From: Hyphomicrobiaceae bacterium
GTDB lineage: Bacteria; Pseudomonadota; Alphaproteobacteria; Rhizobiales; Hyphomicrobiaceae
DNA: 64,000 nt
Direction of reading: 5' to 3'
Assembly (NCBI GenBank): GCA_025359185.1
Contig: JANYHF010000083.1
Span: 1 to 64,000 of the forward strand
In this document: one piece after another, positions 35,048-44,200 of the stretch
Position numbering within the stretch: position 1 is the first letter of the stretch
How the letters are laid out: every line of letters starts with the position of its first letter
Position numbers and translations under genes: made by a program
The notes under the pieces: model-generated
What the model was told of the DNA's origin: nothing
What the model saw: only the letters and a program-made list of their open reading frames with translations
Databases searched by the model: none

Positions 35048-37564
35048 ATGAGAACGCACGCACGCGCAGTGGTGATCGGAGGCGGCGCAGTGGGCGTCTC
35101 GACGCTGTATCATCTCGCCAAAAAGGGTTTTTCGGATGCGGTGCTGCTTGAGCGCAAGGAACTGACGTCGGGCTCGACGTGGCATGCAGCGGGGCTGCTG
35201 CCGCTGTTCAACCTGTCGTACTCAGTGGGGCAGATCCACAAGTATTCGGTGGCGCTCTACAAGACGCTGGAGGCCGAGACTGGCCAGAGCGTCGGGTTTT
35301 CTGTCTGCTCCAACATCCGCCTCGCCCGCACCAAGGACCGCTGGGACGAGTTCCTCTATTACAAGGGCGTCGCTGAAACGATTGGCGTGCGGGTGAATGT
35401 GTTGACACCAGCGCAGGTTAAAGAGATCTGGCCGCTATGCAACATCGACGGCATTATCGGCGCTATTCAGCACCCGGATGACGGGTATATTCAGCCTGCC
35501 GATTTAACCCAGGCGTTTGCCATCGGTGCGCGAAAACTTGGCGCGGAGATCAACCGCAATACGGCGGTGACGGCCATCGAGCGCACCAAGACGGGTGAAT
35601 GGCTGGTCAAGACCGGCAAGGGCGATATTACGTGCGAGCACGTTGTATCGGCGACAGGCAATTTTGCGCGCAAAACCGGCGCGATGGTCGGGCTCGATGT
35701 GCCGGTGATCCCTGTGCAGCACCAGTATATCGTCACCGAGGACCACCCCGAGATCGTCAAGCGGCGCGAGCAGGGGCTGCCGGAATTGGGCGTGCTGCGC
35801 GAGGCGGATTCGTCCTGGTACATGCGCGCCGAAAAGGGCGGGCTGCTGCTGGGGCCGTACGAGAAGGGTGCACCGGTCTGCTATGTCGATGGGCCGAGCG
35901 ATCAGTCAGAATACGAACTGTTCCAGGAAGACCTTGACCGGTTGCTGCCGCATGTGGAGACCGCGATTGCGCGCGTGCCAGCGTTCGGCGAGGTCGGCAT
36001 CAAGAAAATCTACAACGGCGCGATTGCTTACACGCCCGATGGCTCGCCGATCATCGGCCCGGCCTGGGGCCTGAAGAATTTCTGGCTGAACGAGGGGCAT
36101 TCGTTCGGCGTGACGGCGGCGGGCGGTGCGGGCTGGCAGCTGGCCGAATGGATCGTCGAGGGCGAGCCGTCGCTGGATATGATGGGCGTCGATCCACGCC
36201 GGTTTGGGCCTTATGCGACGCAGGGCTACCTCAAGACCAAGAATGAGGAGGCCTATGCTAATGTCTTTACGCCTCATTATCCGGACGAAGAGCGTATTGC
36301 GGCGCGTCCCCTCAAGACGACCCCTTGCTACGACCGCATGGAGGCGCTCGGCGCGGTGTTCGGCAGCGTGTACGGATGGGAGCGGCCCGGTTGGTTCGCG
36401 CCCAAGGACGTTTCGCTTTCAGCTGCCGATCTCGCCACGCCCGACGTGCTGACAGGCCACAATCACGCGCCCGCGACGGCCGACGGCCGCATCGTGGAGA
36501 AATGGAGTTTCCGGCGCTCCAACTATTTCCGCCATGTCGGCAACGAATGCCTCAACGTGCGCGACGGCGTCGGCTTGCAAGATATGTCCGCCTTCGCCAA
36601 ATGCTGGGTGTCCGGCCCCGGCGCCGAAGCCTGGCTCGACCGGCTGATGGCCAACCGCATCCCCAAGAAGGTTGGCCGCGTCGCGCTCTGCCACATGCTC
36701 AACAAGCACGGCGGCGTGCGCGCGGAATTCACCGTCTACAAGGCGCGCGAGGGGGGTTATTATCTCGTTTCAGCCGGCGCCTTCGAACGGCATGACCACG
36801 ATTATTTGTTCAAAGCGCTTCCTGAAGACGGCAGCGTAAAGATGCAACCGATGACCACGCAATGGGGCGTGCTCGTCATTGCCGGCCCGAAATCGCGCAA
36901 CGCGCTGCAAAAGCTGACGCGCGCCGATCTGTCGAACGCCGCGTTCCCGTGGCTTTCGGGCAAGGAAATTTCAGTTGGCGAGGCGACCGCCCACACTATC
37001 CGCGTGAATTTTGTGGGAGAACTCGGCTACGAATTCCACCACCCCATCGAGCAGCAGAACGCGTTGTTCGATGCGCTGATGGGCGCGGGCAAGGAATTCG
37101 GCATTAAGCCGTATGGCATCAAGGCCATGGGCTCGCTGTCGCTTGAAAAGAGCTATCGCCTGATCCCGCGCGAACTGTCGATCGAATACTCCGCCTACGA
37201 AAGCGGCCTCGACCGCTTCGTGCACCCCAACAAGGGTGATTTTATCGGCCGCGATGCTTTGGTTGCTAGGAGAGCAAAGGGCCTCAACTGGCAGTTCGTC
37301 ACCATGGAAGTCATGGGCGTAACCGACGCCGGATCGGATGCGCGCGGGTCAGAGCCGATCCATAAGAGCGGAAAACTGGTCGGCCGCGCAACCAACGGTG
37401 GTTACGGCTGGAGGTGCGGGAAATCGCTGGCGCTGGCGATGGTCAAGCCGGAGTTTGCGCCGCTGGGTACGGAGCTGGATATCACGATTTTGGGCGAGGC
37501 CAAGCGGGCCGTGGTGATCGGCGAGAGCCCGTGGGACCCGGAGAATGTGCGGTTAAGAGCTTAG
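35048..37564 (+). CDS. dimethylglycine/sarcosine dehydrogenase-like FAD/GcvT oxidoreductase
   Basis: The 838-residue product joins an N-terminal D-amino-acid-oxidase-type flavin domain (VVIGGGAVGVSTLYHLAKKG; GSTWHAAGLL, whose His corresponds to the covalent FAD site of dimethylglycine dehydrogenase), a middle linker domain and a C-terminal aminomethyltransferase (GcvT) folate domain from about residue 450 (FVGELGYEFHHP, GIKAMGSLSLEKSYRLI). It probably demethylates a methylated glycine and gives the one-carbon unit to tetrahydrofolate. It is divergent from the binding-protein gene and likely related to it in function. Confidence 0.92.
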   Translation: MRTHARAVVIGGGAVGVSTLYHLAKKGFSDAVLLERKELTSGSTWHAAGLLPLFNLSYSVGQIHKYSVALYKTLEAETGQSVGFSVCSNIRLARTKDRWDEFLYYKGVAETIGVRVNVLTPAQVKEIWPLCNIDGIIGAIQHPDDGYIQPADLTQAFAIGARKLGAEINRNTAVTAIERTKTGEWLVKTGKGDITCEHVVSATGNFARKTGAMVGLDVPVIPVQHQYIVTEDHPEIVKRREQGLPELGVLREADSSWYMRAEKGGLLLGPYEKGAPVCYVDGPSDQSEYELFQEDLDRLLPHVETAIARVPAFGEVGIKKIYNGAIAYTPDGSPIIGPAWGLKNFWLNEGHSFGVTAAGGAGWQLAEWIVEGEPSLDMMGVDPRRFGPYATQGYLKTKNEEAYANVFTPHYPDEERIAARPLKTTPCYDRMEALGAVFGSVYGWERPGWFAPKDVSLSAADLATPDVLTGHNHAPATADGRIVEKWSFRRSNYFRHVGNECLNVRDGVGLQDMSAFAKCWVSGPGAEAWLDRLMANRIPKKVGRVALCHMLNKHGGVRAEFTVYKAREGGYYLVSAGAFERHDHDYLFKALPEDGSVKMQPMTTQWGVLVIAGPKSRNALQKLTRADLSNAAFPWLSGKEISVGEATAHTIRVNFVGELGYEFHHPIEQQNALFDALMGAGKEFGIKPYGIKAMGSLSLEKSYRLIPRELSIEYSAYESGLDRFVHPNKGDFIGRDALVARRAKGLNWQFVTMEVMGVTDAGSDARGSEPIHKSGKLVGRATNGGYGWRCGKSLALAMVKPEFAPLGTELDITILGEAKRAVVIGESPWDPENVRLRA

Positions 37565-37604
37565 TTGACTGGTCCGCCACTACGAATTCGGATATGTTGG
37601 TTGC

Positions 37605-38222
37605 ATGAACGAAATGCTGCACCGAGACCAATATTTGCAAGACCGGCCGACTACCCAGGCGGCCGAGGGCTTGCCGCGCTATCGATGGACAGTCGCTGAG
37701 ATCGACAAACTCAGCGAGGCTGGTTTCTTCCGTAAGGAGGATCGCTTCGAACTGATCGGCGGGGAGATCGTACCGATGCAGTCAAAGGGCGCGCGGCACG
37801 AGCGTGTGAAGATGGACTTGAACCTTCATCTTGCGCGTACCTTGCCGCCAGAGGTTGCTTTTATTCCTGAGACAACGTTCCGGCTTTCGAAGGATACGTA
37901 TGTTGAGCCTGATTTCACGCTGTTTCCGAGATCCGTTGGCATCAAAGAACTGAATGGCGAAACCGCGCTGCTCGCCATTGAAGTTTCAGACACAACGCTT
38001 CGTTACGATCTTGGCCCCAAGATTGCCATCTACGCCAGTTTTAGAATCCGCGAAGTGTGGGTCGTGAACGTTGAAACCTTGGTCACCCGCGTGCATCGCG
38101 AACCCGGTACCGACGGTTATGGCGTAGTGACGGAGCATGGCGCGACAGAGACGATAACGCCGACGCTGGTGCCAGGGTTGACGGTGTGTTTGGCGGCACT
38201 TGGGCTGAAGTCGCAGGATTGA
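37605..38222 (+). CDS. Uma2-family (DUF820) nuclease-like protein
   Basis: The 205-residue product has the Uma2/PF05685 restriction-endonuclease-like core: FELIGGEIVPM, VEPDFTLFPRS, LLAIEVSDTTLRYDLGPKIAIY and REVWVVN. The D...E-x-D...EVSD...K residues match the PD-(D/E)XK pattern. The biological role is not known, though many copies occur in cyanobacteria and some proteobacteria. The reading frame is intact; it faces rsmB tail to tail. Confidence 0.85.
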   Translation: MNEMLHRDQYLQDRPTTQAAEGLPRYRWTVAEIDKLSEAGFFRKEDRFELIGGEIVPMQSKGARHERVKMDLNLHLARTLPPEVAFIPETTFRLSKDTYVEPDFTLFPRSVGIKELNGETALLAIEVSDTTLRYDLGPKIAIYASFRIREVWVVNVETLVTRVHREPGTDGYGVVTEHGATETITPTLVPGLTVCLAALGLKSQD

Positions 38223-38239
38223 GCAAGCGCATCTCGTCG

Positions 38240-39613
38240 TCAATTGATGATCTGTCTTTTCATCCGTGCCACGAAGAAACCGTCCAGTCCAGACAGTTCC
38301 GCTGGCTTCATCGGCAGATGGAACGGAAGTGTGCGCAGATAGCCCTCCGTGCTCACCCATTCGGTTGCGATGCCGTGTTCACTGGGTGCCACCGGCACGA
38401 CGTCCATGTTAGCATTCCGCGCCAAAAACTTCGCCGCTTGCTCCGGCCCCTCTTCAGGTTCCAACGAACAGGTGCAATAGACCAGCGTGCCGCCCGGCCT
38501 CAGCATCTTGGCCGCGTTGTCGAGCAGTCTGGCCTGAATACCCGCAAGCGCCTTGAGGTCGTTGAGTTGCTTCAGATGCGGCAAATCTGGATGTCTACGG
38601 ATGGTTCCTGTGGCAAGACACGGCGCATCCAACAGCACGGCATCGAATAGATCCGTAGGCTGCCAATCGCCCGCGTCGGCTTGCACCACGTCGGCGCTCA
38701 GCCCAAGACGATCCAGATTGCTTCGCAACGTGGCCAGACGAGAAGACGAACTATCCACTGCCGTCACCGTCGCGCCCGCCGCCGCCAGTTGCATGGTCTT
38801 GCCCCCGGGCGCGGCACAGAGGTCCGCTACCCGCTTGCCGCTCACATCGCCCAGCAGCCGCACTGGCAGTGCCGCCGCCGCGTCCTGCACCCACCACGCG
38901 CCGTCCGAAAACCCCTCAAGCGCTTCGATCCGGCCTTTGCTCTTTAAGCGTACCGATCCCGTCGGCGTCACCACGCCGCCGAGCCGTTCCGCCCACCCGG
39001 CCGCATCGGACTTCACCGACAGGTCAAGCGCCGCTTCGCTCAAATGCGCGTTCGCAATCGACCGCGCCGTCTCTCCGCCATAAGCCTTCACCCAGCGCTT
39101 CCAAAGCCAATCAGGCGTGTTCAGCTTGGTGAAATCTTGTGCCGCGACGATGGCTGGCCCCTCGGTCGCGACTTTACGCAGCACAGCGTTTACCAGACCC
39201 GCAAACCGCTCCGTGTGCGGCGTCGCCTTGCACAGCGTCACCGCCAGATCGATGGCGGCGTGGGCGGGGGTGCAGAGGAACAAGAGCTGCGTTGCGCCCG
39301 TCAGCAGGATCAGCCCAGCCCGCGAGGCCTCTTCCGGCAGCGTCCTCAATAGATATCGTCCGGTCACGTCCTCAATCTGGCCGAGACGGCGCAGCGCCGT
39401 CGCCGTAATCAGCCTTGTCAACGCGAGGTCGCTTGGATGCAGATCATCTGCTGCCGCCGCAACCACAAGTCGCTCAAGCACGCCCTCCAACGGCTTGCGG
39501 CGCACCAGCACTTCGTGAAGGGCATCGACGGCGATGCGGCGCGAGGCAAGACCGGAGGTGAGATTTGCGGCATCTGGTTTGGCGGCAGCCTTGCCTTTGG
39601 GGCTCAACCCCAC
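38240..39613 (-). CDS. RsmB/NOP-family rRNA (cytosine-C5) methyltransferase
   Basis: The 457-residue product has an N-terminal NusB-like helical domain (ALTRLITATALRRLGQIEDV) and a C-terminal methyltransferase domain with SAM motif LCAAPGGKTMQLA, the acidic AVDSSSSRL, DAPCLATG, and the catalytic cysteine in YCTCSLEPEEGPEQA. It should methylate a cytosine in 16S rRNA (RsmB, C967). The start overlaps the htpX stop by ten bases. Confidence 0.92.
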   Translation of the reverse strand: MGLSPKGKAAAKPDAANLTSGLASRRIAVDALHEVLVRRKPLEGVLERLVVAAAADDLHPSDLALTRLITATALRRLGQIEDVTGRYLLRTLPEEASRAGLILLTGATQLLFLCTPAHAAIDLAVTLCKATPHTERFAGLVNAVLRKVATEGPAIVAAQDFTKLNTPDWLWKRWVKAYGGETARSIANAHLSEAALDLSVKSDAAGWAERLGGVVTPTGSVRLKSKGRIEALEGFSDGAWWVQDAAAALPVRLLGDVSGKRVADLCAAPGGKTMQLAAAGATVTAVDSSSSRLATLRSNLDRLGLSADVVQADAGDWQPTDLFDAVLLDAPCLATGTIRRHPDLPHLKQLNDLKALAGIQARLLDNAAKMLRPGGTLVYCTCSLEPEEGPEQAAKFLARNANMDVVPVAPSEHGIATEWVSTEGYLRTLPFHLPMKPAELSGLDGFFVARMKRQIIN

Positions 39614-40581
39614 GGGCCGCGTCCCGTCTGCCCTTGCGCGGCAGGTCCGCGCGGATCGGTGGCCACATCACCGACACCGATACTTGGCAGCGCGCCGCCC
39701 GCACGGCCGCTGGGCGTTGCATCGCCTATCGGCTCGCCCATCCGGCGGGCGATCTCCTCCAGCCGCGCGATCCGGTTCTCCGTACTTGGATGGGTGATGA
39801 ACAGGCTGTCCGTCCCGCGCCCGGTCAGCGGATTAACGATGAACATATGCGCCGACGCTGGATGCGCCTCGGCCGTCGCATTACGGATCCGCCCCCGCGC
39901 TGACTCCAATTTTCGCAAGGCCGACGCCAGCCACAGCGGATGCTTGGAAATCCGCGAGCCTTCCTCGTCGGCGACATACTCGCGCGAACGGCTGATCGCC
40001 ATCTGGATCAGCATGGCGGCAAACGGCGCAGCCAGCGCCACCAGCAGGCCGAGCATCGGGCTGAGCGGCGCGCGCGCATCGCGGCGGCTGCCAAAGAACA
40101 GCGAGAAGTTGGCCAGCATCGAGATCGCGCCAGAGATTGTCGCGGCCATCGCCATGGTCAGCGTGTCGCGGTTTTTCACATGCGCCAGCTCGTGGGCAAG
40201 CACGCCGGAAACCTCTTCGGGTGCGAGCATTTCGAGCAGGCCCGTGGTCGCGCAGACCGCGGCGTGCGCAGGATTGCGGCCGGTGGCAAACGCGTTGGGC
40301 TGCGGGTTGTTCATGATGCAGACGCGCGGCATCGGCAGGCCGGCGTTCTGCGATAGCGTCCGCACGATGCCGTAATATTCTGGCGCGGCTGTCTCATCCA
40401 CTTCGATGGCACCGTGCATGCGCAGCACGATGCTGTCGGATGCCCAATAGCTCCAAATGTGGGTGGCGATAGAGATGCCCAGCGCGATCAGGATGCCAGT
40501 GGGGCCAGCCAGCGCATAACCCACAGCCATGAAGAGCACCGTCAGGGCGAACATCAAAAACACGGTGCGCAGCAGGGACAT
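39604..40581 (-). CDS. htpX: HtpX membrane metalloprotease
   Basis: HtpX is a zinc endopeptidase for membrane-protein quality control. The 325-residue product has N-terminal transmembrane helices (VFLMFALTVLFMAVGYAL; PTGILIALGISIATHIWSYW), the zinc motif AHELAHVKNRDTL, two further helices and the third ligand region EYVADEEGSRIS. ATG 40581 was chosen since the residues upstream in the open frame (to 40710) look non-coding and MSLLRTVF is the normal start. It overlaps rsmB. Confidence 0.93.
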   Translation of the reverse strand: MSLLRTVFLMFALTVLFMAVGYALAGPTGILIALGISIATHIWSYWASDSIVLRMHGAIEVDETAAPEYYGIVRTLSQNAGLPMPRVCIMNNPQPNAFATGRNPAHAAVCATTGLLEMLAPEEVSGVLAHELAHVKNRDTLTMAMAATISGAISMLANFSLFFGSRRDARAPLSPMLGLLVALAAPFAAMLIQMAISRSREYVADEEGSRISKHPLWLASALRKLESARGRIRNATAEAHPASAHMFIVNPLTGRGTDSLFITHPSTENRIARLEEIARRMGEPIGDATPSGRAGGALPSIGVGDVATDPRGPAAQGQTGRGPWG

Positions 40582-40764
40582 CGGCGGTAACCCTCGGCTA
40601 GGTCGAATGACAATCATATATGTGCTGGCTGCCTGGATAGCCAGGCAAACGGACTCAGGCAGGGTGCAACGTGCGCGCTGACTTTCGAGAGCCCGAGAAA
40701 ATATGTACAACCCAGTTCCAATTTTCCGAAATAGTACTACTTATAGTTGTGCAACGAAACGTCC

Positions 40765-41010
40765 CTATTGCGGCAAGCTGCGCTGGCTGAACTCACCGCT
40801 CAACACACGCTTGGGCAACATGCGAACGAGTTCGACGACGGCGTTTTCGCCGTAGGCTGTGACCAGCCCCGACAACGCCGTGAACAGCGCCGCATTGGCG
40901 AGCATGTCTGGATGGTGCCCCTCTTCGACGCCCACGTCCCAAGCGTCGAGAATGAATTCCAGCGCCTCGATGCTGGTGCGTCTGACGTCGTGCTCTGCCG
41001 CGATCTGCAT
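40765..41010 (-). CDS. conserved small protein of unknown function
   Basis: The 81-residue product (MQIAAEHDVRRTSIEALEF and further, EGHHPDMLANAALFTALSGL) is predicted helical, with no signal peptide or membrane helix. I do not recognise a domain. ATG 41010 is preferred: the frame is open to 41133, but that extension reads as non-coding. It is the third gene after the Nudix/TIGR02301 pair on the same strand. Confidence 0.6.
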   Translation of the reverse strand: MQIAAEHDVRRTSIEALEFILDAWDVGVEEGHHPDMLANAALFTALSGLVTAYGENAVVELVRMLPKRVLSGEFSQRSLPQ

Positions 41011-41133
41011 CGTCGATCCTTGCCCCGCGCTTGTCCGCGCTCGTTGTGCCCTGCTGCGTTCGTAGCACGGCCCGTTGGCCTGCCAACCCCGGCCGATGAT
41101 TAAGAGTAAACCGCAAGGGCCGCACAGTCCCAT

Positions 41134-41517
41134 TCAGGGCTTGGGCTCGGTCATGGTCCTGGCAAGTTCCGCCCCTTCGGCCAGGAAGCGCGTGATCTGA
41201 CTTTGCGCCGCCGTAGTACACGTCTGATAGGTGCGGCGGTAACTGCGATAGCCCTTGTTGAAGCTGTTGGTGAGCCGCACACGCCGGATCGCAGTGGCGC
41301 CCTCGGCATCGATTAGACCGCTCATTTGCTGGCGCCAGAGCTGACCTTCGTCGGCGCCGCACAGTTCACGCAGAAAATGCACGGCACCAAGGATTTCCGA
41401 GAGCCGCAGCAGCTTGTCGTCATAAGGGCGTACCCCGTCATTGGCAGCAAATGCCAAGCCCACTGGTAGAAACAACAGCACTGCAGCGATGGCAAAAATC
41501 TGTGTCCGCAACGTCAA
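41134..41517 (-). CDS. TIGR02301-type periplasmic protein, TTG start
   Basis: The 127-residue product has a signal peptide (TQIFAIAAVLLFLPVGLAFAA) and the alphaproteobacterial TIGR02301 pattern DKLLRLSEILGAVHFLRELC, LWRQQM, FNKGYRSYRRTYQTCT. Its function is unknown. TTG 41517 overlaps the Nudix stop TGA (sequence TTGA) with AGGGGG nearby, so translation should be coupled. A longer reading from 41664 would cut across the Nudix gene. Confidence 0.78.
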   Translation of the reverse strand: MTLRTQIFAIAAVLLFLPVGLAFAANDGVRPYDDKLLRLSEILGAVHFLRELCGADEGQLWRQQMSGLIDAEGATAIRRVRLTNSFNKGYRSYRRTYQTCTTAAQSQITRFLAEGAELARTMTEPKP

Positions 41518-41957
41518 CTTTGCACCCCCTTCTTCGCACAGGCCCATGCCATCGCGATCAGCTTTTCGGCGTCCGGTGTCATCGCCAGGCTGCCAAGTTC
41601 GTGGAATGCAACGAAGCGCGCTTGCGCGGCGTCGCTGGCGGCACAGGGTTCGCCGGAAAGCCATTGGCCCTGATGAAAGACGATAACATGGTGCGACGCG
41701 ATGATCCCGTCTGGTGCATTAATGGCATCCTGCACGTGCACCAGCCCGTCAATGCGGGCCGAGACGCCGGTTTCCTCCGTCACTTCGCGCAACGCCGCCA
41801 TGCGCGCGGTTTCGCCTGGCTCGATATGCCCACCGGGCAGGCTCCAGAGCCTGGCCATTGGCGGCTTGCCGCGCTTGACCAGCAGCACCGTTTCGCCCCG
41901 GAAAATGGCGGCGCTCGCCGCCGCTTTGGGCCATGCCGCTGGTTTTTCTGCTGTCAT
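41514..41957 (-). CDS. Nudix hydrolase
   Basis: The 147-residue product has the complete Nudix box in G-H-I-E-P-G-E-T-x5-REVTEETG near residues 43-65, with the loop and metal-binding glutamates present. It splits a nucleoside diphosphate linked to another moiety; the substrate is not clear. The sequence starts with KAAASAAIFRGETVLLVKRG, typical of the housecleaning branch. It is joined to the TIGR02301 gene by a four-base overlap. Confidence 0.92.
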   Translation of the reverse strand: MTAEKPAAWPKAAASAAIFRGETVLLVKRGKPPMARLWSLPGGHIEPGETARMAALREVTEETGVSARIDGLVHVQDAINAPDGIIASHHVIVFHQGQWLSGEPCAASDAAQARFVAFHELGSLAMTPDAEKLIAMAWACAKKGVQS

Positions 41958-42073
41958 CGATCATGGTCCTGCTGGCGCGAGGGTGGCGCTTGCTGGCATT
42001 ATGATGGGGAGTTGAGGCAGGGCAAGGGCCGAGACAGCTTTGCCCAAGATGATCCCCGGCCAAGGGTGCCACC

Positions 42074-42760
42074 ATGTGTTCGCGCTACAGTCTGACATCA
42101 CCCGCCGAGGCCGTGCGGTCCTATTTCAAGGTCGCCGCCAGCGACGACTTCCCGCCGCGCTACAACATCGCGCCAACGCAGCCGGTGCCGATTGTGCGCA
42201 CGAGCTTTGCCGGGGAGCGCGAACTGGTCCTGGTGCGCTGGGGTCTCATCCCCGGTTGGGTGAAGGACCCGCGCGCGTTTACGACGCTGCTCAACGCCCG
42301 CAGCGAAACCGTGGTGGAAAAGCCGTCTTTTCGCAATGCCATGAAATACCGGCGCTGTCTGGTGCCCGCAGATGGCTTCTACGAATGGACCGGCCCCACC
42401 AGCGACAAGCGCCCGCATTTCATCCGGCCGAAGGCGGGCGGGCCAATCGCGTTCGCTGCCCTTTGGGAGCATTGGCAAGGCGTTGACGGCAGCGAGCTGG
42501 AGACCATGGCGATTTGCACGACGTCGCCCAATCGCACCATCGCGACGATCCATGACCGGATGCCGGTCATTCTCCAACCGGACCTGTTCGATGACTGGCT
42601 GAATGTCCGCGACGTGCCCGCTACAGATGCCTTGCGGTTCTTGCAACCCGCGCCTGATGACCTCCTGGAACTTTTTGCCGTTAGCAAAGCCATGGGCAAC
42701 TCGCGCAATGACGGCCCCGAACTGCAACGCCCCATAGGCCAACAGGGGCGATTAGTGTGA
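42074..42760 (+). CDS. SRAP (YedK/HMCES-type) protein
   Basis: This is an SOS-response-associated peptidase-fold protein, which crosslinks to abasic sites in single-stranded DNA through its Cys2. The 228-residue product begins MCSRYSLTS (catalytic Cys2) and shows the conserved RYNIAPTQPVPIV, RWGLIPGWVKD, NARSETVVEKPSFR, RCLVPADGFYEW and HDRMPVIL. The family length is normal. It is convergent with the FAD oxidase gene. Confidence 0.94.
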   Translation: MCSRYSLTSPAEAVRSYFKVAASDDFPPRYNIAPTQPVPIVRTSFAGERELVLVRWGLIPGWVKDPRAFTTLLNARSETVVEKPSFRNAMKYRRCLVPADGFYEWTGPTSDKRPHFIRPKAGGPIAFAALWEHWQGVDGSELETMAICTTSPNRTIATIHDRMPVILQPDLFDDWLNVRDVPATDALRFLQPAPDDLLELFAVSKAMGNSRNDGPELQRPIGQQGRLV

Positions 42761-42764
42761 ACGA

Positions 42765-44180
42765 TTACAGCACCCGCCCCGGCGACAGGATGCCTTTGGG
42801 ATCGAACGCCGCCTTAACGGCACGCATCATGTCTAGCTCAACCACGCTCTTCACCTTTGTGAGTTGCTCGCGCTTGAGCCGTCCGATGCCGTGCTCGGCG
42901 CTGATTGAGCCGCTGAGTTCAATCACGAGATCGTAGATGATCTTTGACACATCGCCGGTGCGGGCGAGGAAAGCGGCTTTGTCCATGCCCACGGGCTGGC
43001 TGACATTGTAATGCAGGTTGCCATCGCCGAAATGGCCGAAGGGCAACGGCCGCACGCCGGGCATCAGCTTGGCGAGCCCTTCGTCGCCACGCGCGATCAG
43101 GTCTGGGATGCTGGCGATGGGCACCGACACGTCATGCTTGATGCTGCCGCCTTCGGGCTTTTGAGTTTCGGGCAGGTCTTCGCGCATGGCCCAGAAGGCG
43201 CGCGATTGACCGATGCTCTCAGCAATCGCTACGTCTTCCGCAGTGCCCGACTCGATCGCGGCCATCAGCTCGCGTTCCGCTAGCGCCCGGGTTGTGCCGT
43301 CGTCCGAAGCGCCCGCAACTTCGAGCAGCACATACCAGGCATGGCGCCCCGCCAGCGGATCCCGGTGTTTGGGATAGTGCCGCAGAACGAAATTGATGGC
43401 GAGCCGGGGCATCAGCTCGAAGGCCGTAAGGCCCGGCCCCGCCGCTGCCCGCATCTGCTGAAACAGCGCCAGCGCCTTCGCCGGACTGTTCAGCCCCACA
43501 AACGCCGTCGCCTTCTCACGCGGCCGCGGGAACAATTTCAGCACCGCCGCCGTGATGACGCCGAGCGTTCCCTCGCCGCCGATAAAGAGGTGCTTGAGGT
43601 CATAGCCGGTGTTGTCCTTGCGCAACGCGCGCAGCCCGTTCCAGATCCGCCCATCGGCCAGCACCACTTCGAGACCCAGCACCATATCGCGGGCGTTGCC
43701 GTAGGAGAGTACGGCGATGCCGCCCGCATTGGTGGAAAGATTGCCACCAATCATGCATGAGCCTTCGGAGGCGAGGGAGAGCGGGAAGAGGCGGTTTGCG
43801 CGCTCGGCCGCGTCCTGCACGTTGCGTAGGGTAACGCCCGCTTCCACGGTCAACGCGTAGCCATCGGGGTCGATGGCGCGGACGGTGTTCATGCGGGCAA
43901 GGCTAAGGATCACCTCGCGCCCGCTGGCATCGGGCACTTGCGCGCCTACGAGGCCCGTGTTGCCGGACTGGGGGATGATGGGCGTGCCGGTGGTGTTGGC
44001 GTGAGCGAGGATGGCGGCGACTTCGGTGGTGGTGCGGGGCTTGAGGACGAGCGGCGTGGTGCCATGCCAAAGGCCGCGCCATTCTTGGGTGTAGGGGAGC
44101 GTGTCGGCGGGCGCGGTAAGGGCGTTGGGTGCACCCACGATGGCGATGAAGTCGGTGAGGAGAGAGGGGGCGAGGGGCAT
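42765..44180 (-). CDS. FAD-binding oxidase, D-2-hydroxyglutarate dehydrogenase-like
   Basis: The 471-residue product has a PCMH-type FAD domain (IIPQSGNTGLVGAQVPD, GSCMIGGNLSTNAGG, IGGEGTLGVITA) and an oxidase C domain with LPFGHFGDGNLHYNVSQP and SAEHGIGRLKREQL. NTGLVG and GGNLSTNAGG are typical of D-2-hydroxyglutarate dehydrogenases and differ from the D-lactate type at 12617. Electron acceptor and substrate are inferred from the family. Confidence 0.87.
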   Translation of the reverse strand: MPLAPSLLTDFIAIVGAPNALTAPADTLPYTQEWRGLWHGTTPLVLKPRTTTEVAAILAHANTTGTPIIPQSGNTGLVGAQVPDASGREVILSLARMNTVRAIDPDGYALTVEAGVTLRNVQDAAERANRLFPLSLASEGSCMIGGNLSTNAGGIAVLSYGNARDMVLGLEVVLADGRIWNGLRALRKDNTGYDLKHLFIGGEGTLGVITAAVLKLFPRPREKATAFVGLNSPAKALALFQQMRAAAGPGLTAFELMPRLAINFVLRHYPKHRDPLAGRHAWYVLLEVAGASDDGTTRALAERELMAAIESGTAEDVAIAESIGQSRAFWAMREDLPETQKPEGGSIKHDVSVPIASIPDLIARGDEGLAKLMPGVRPLPFGHFGDGNLHYNVSQPVGMDKAAFLARTGDVSKIIYDLVIELSGSISAEHGIGRLKREQLTKVKSVVELDMMRAVKAAFDPKGILSPGRVL

Positions 44181-44200
44181 AGGCGGCTCAGCTATTGATA

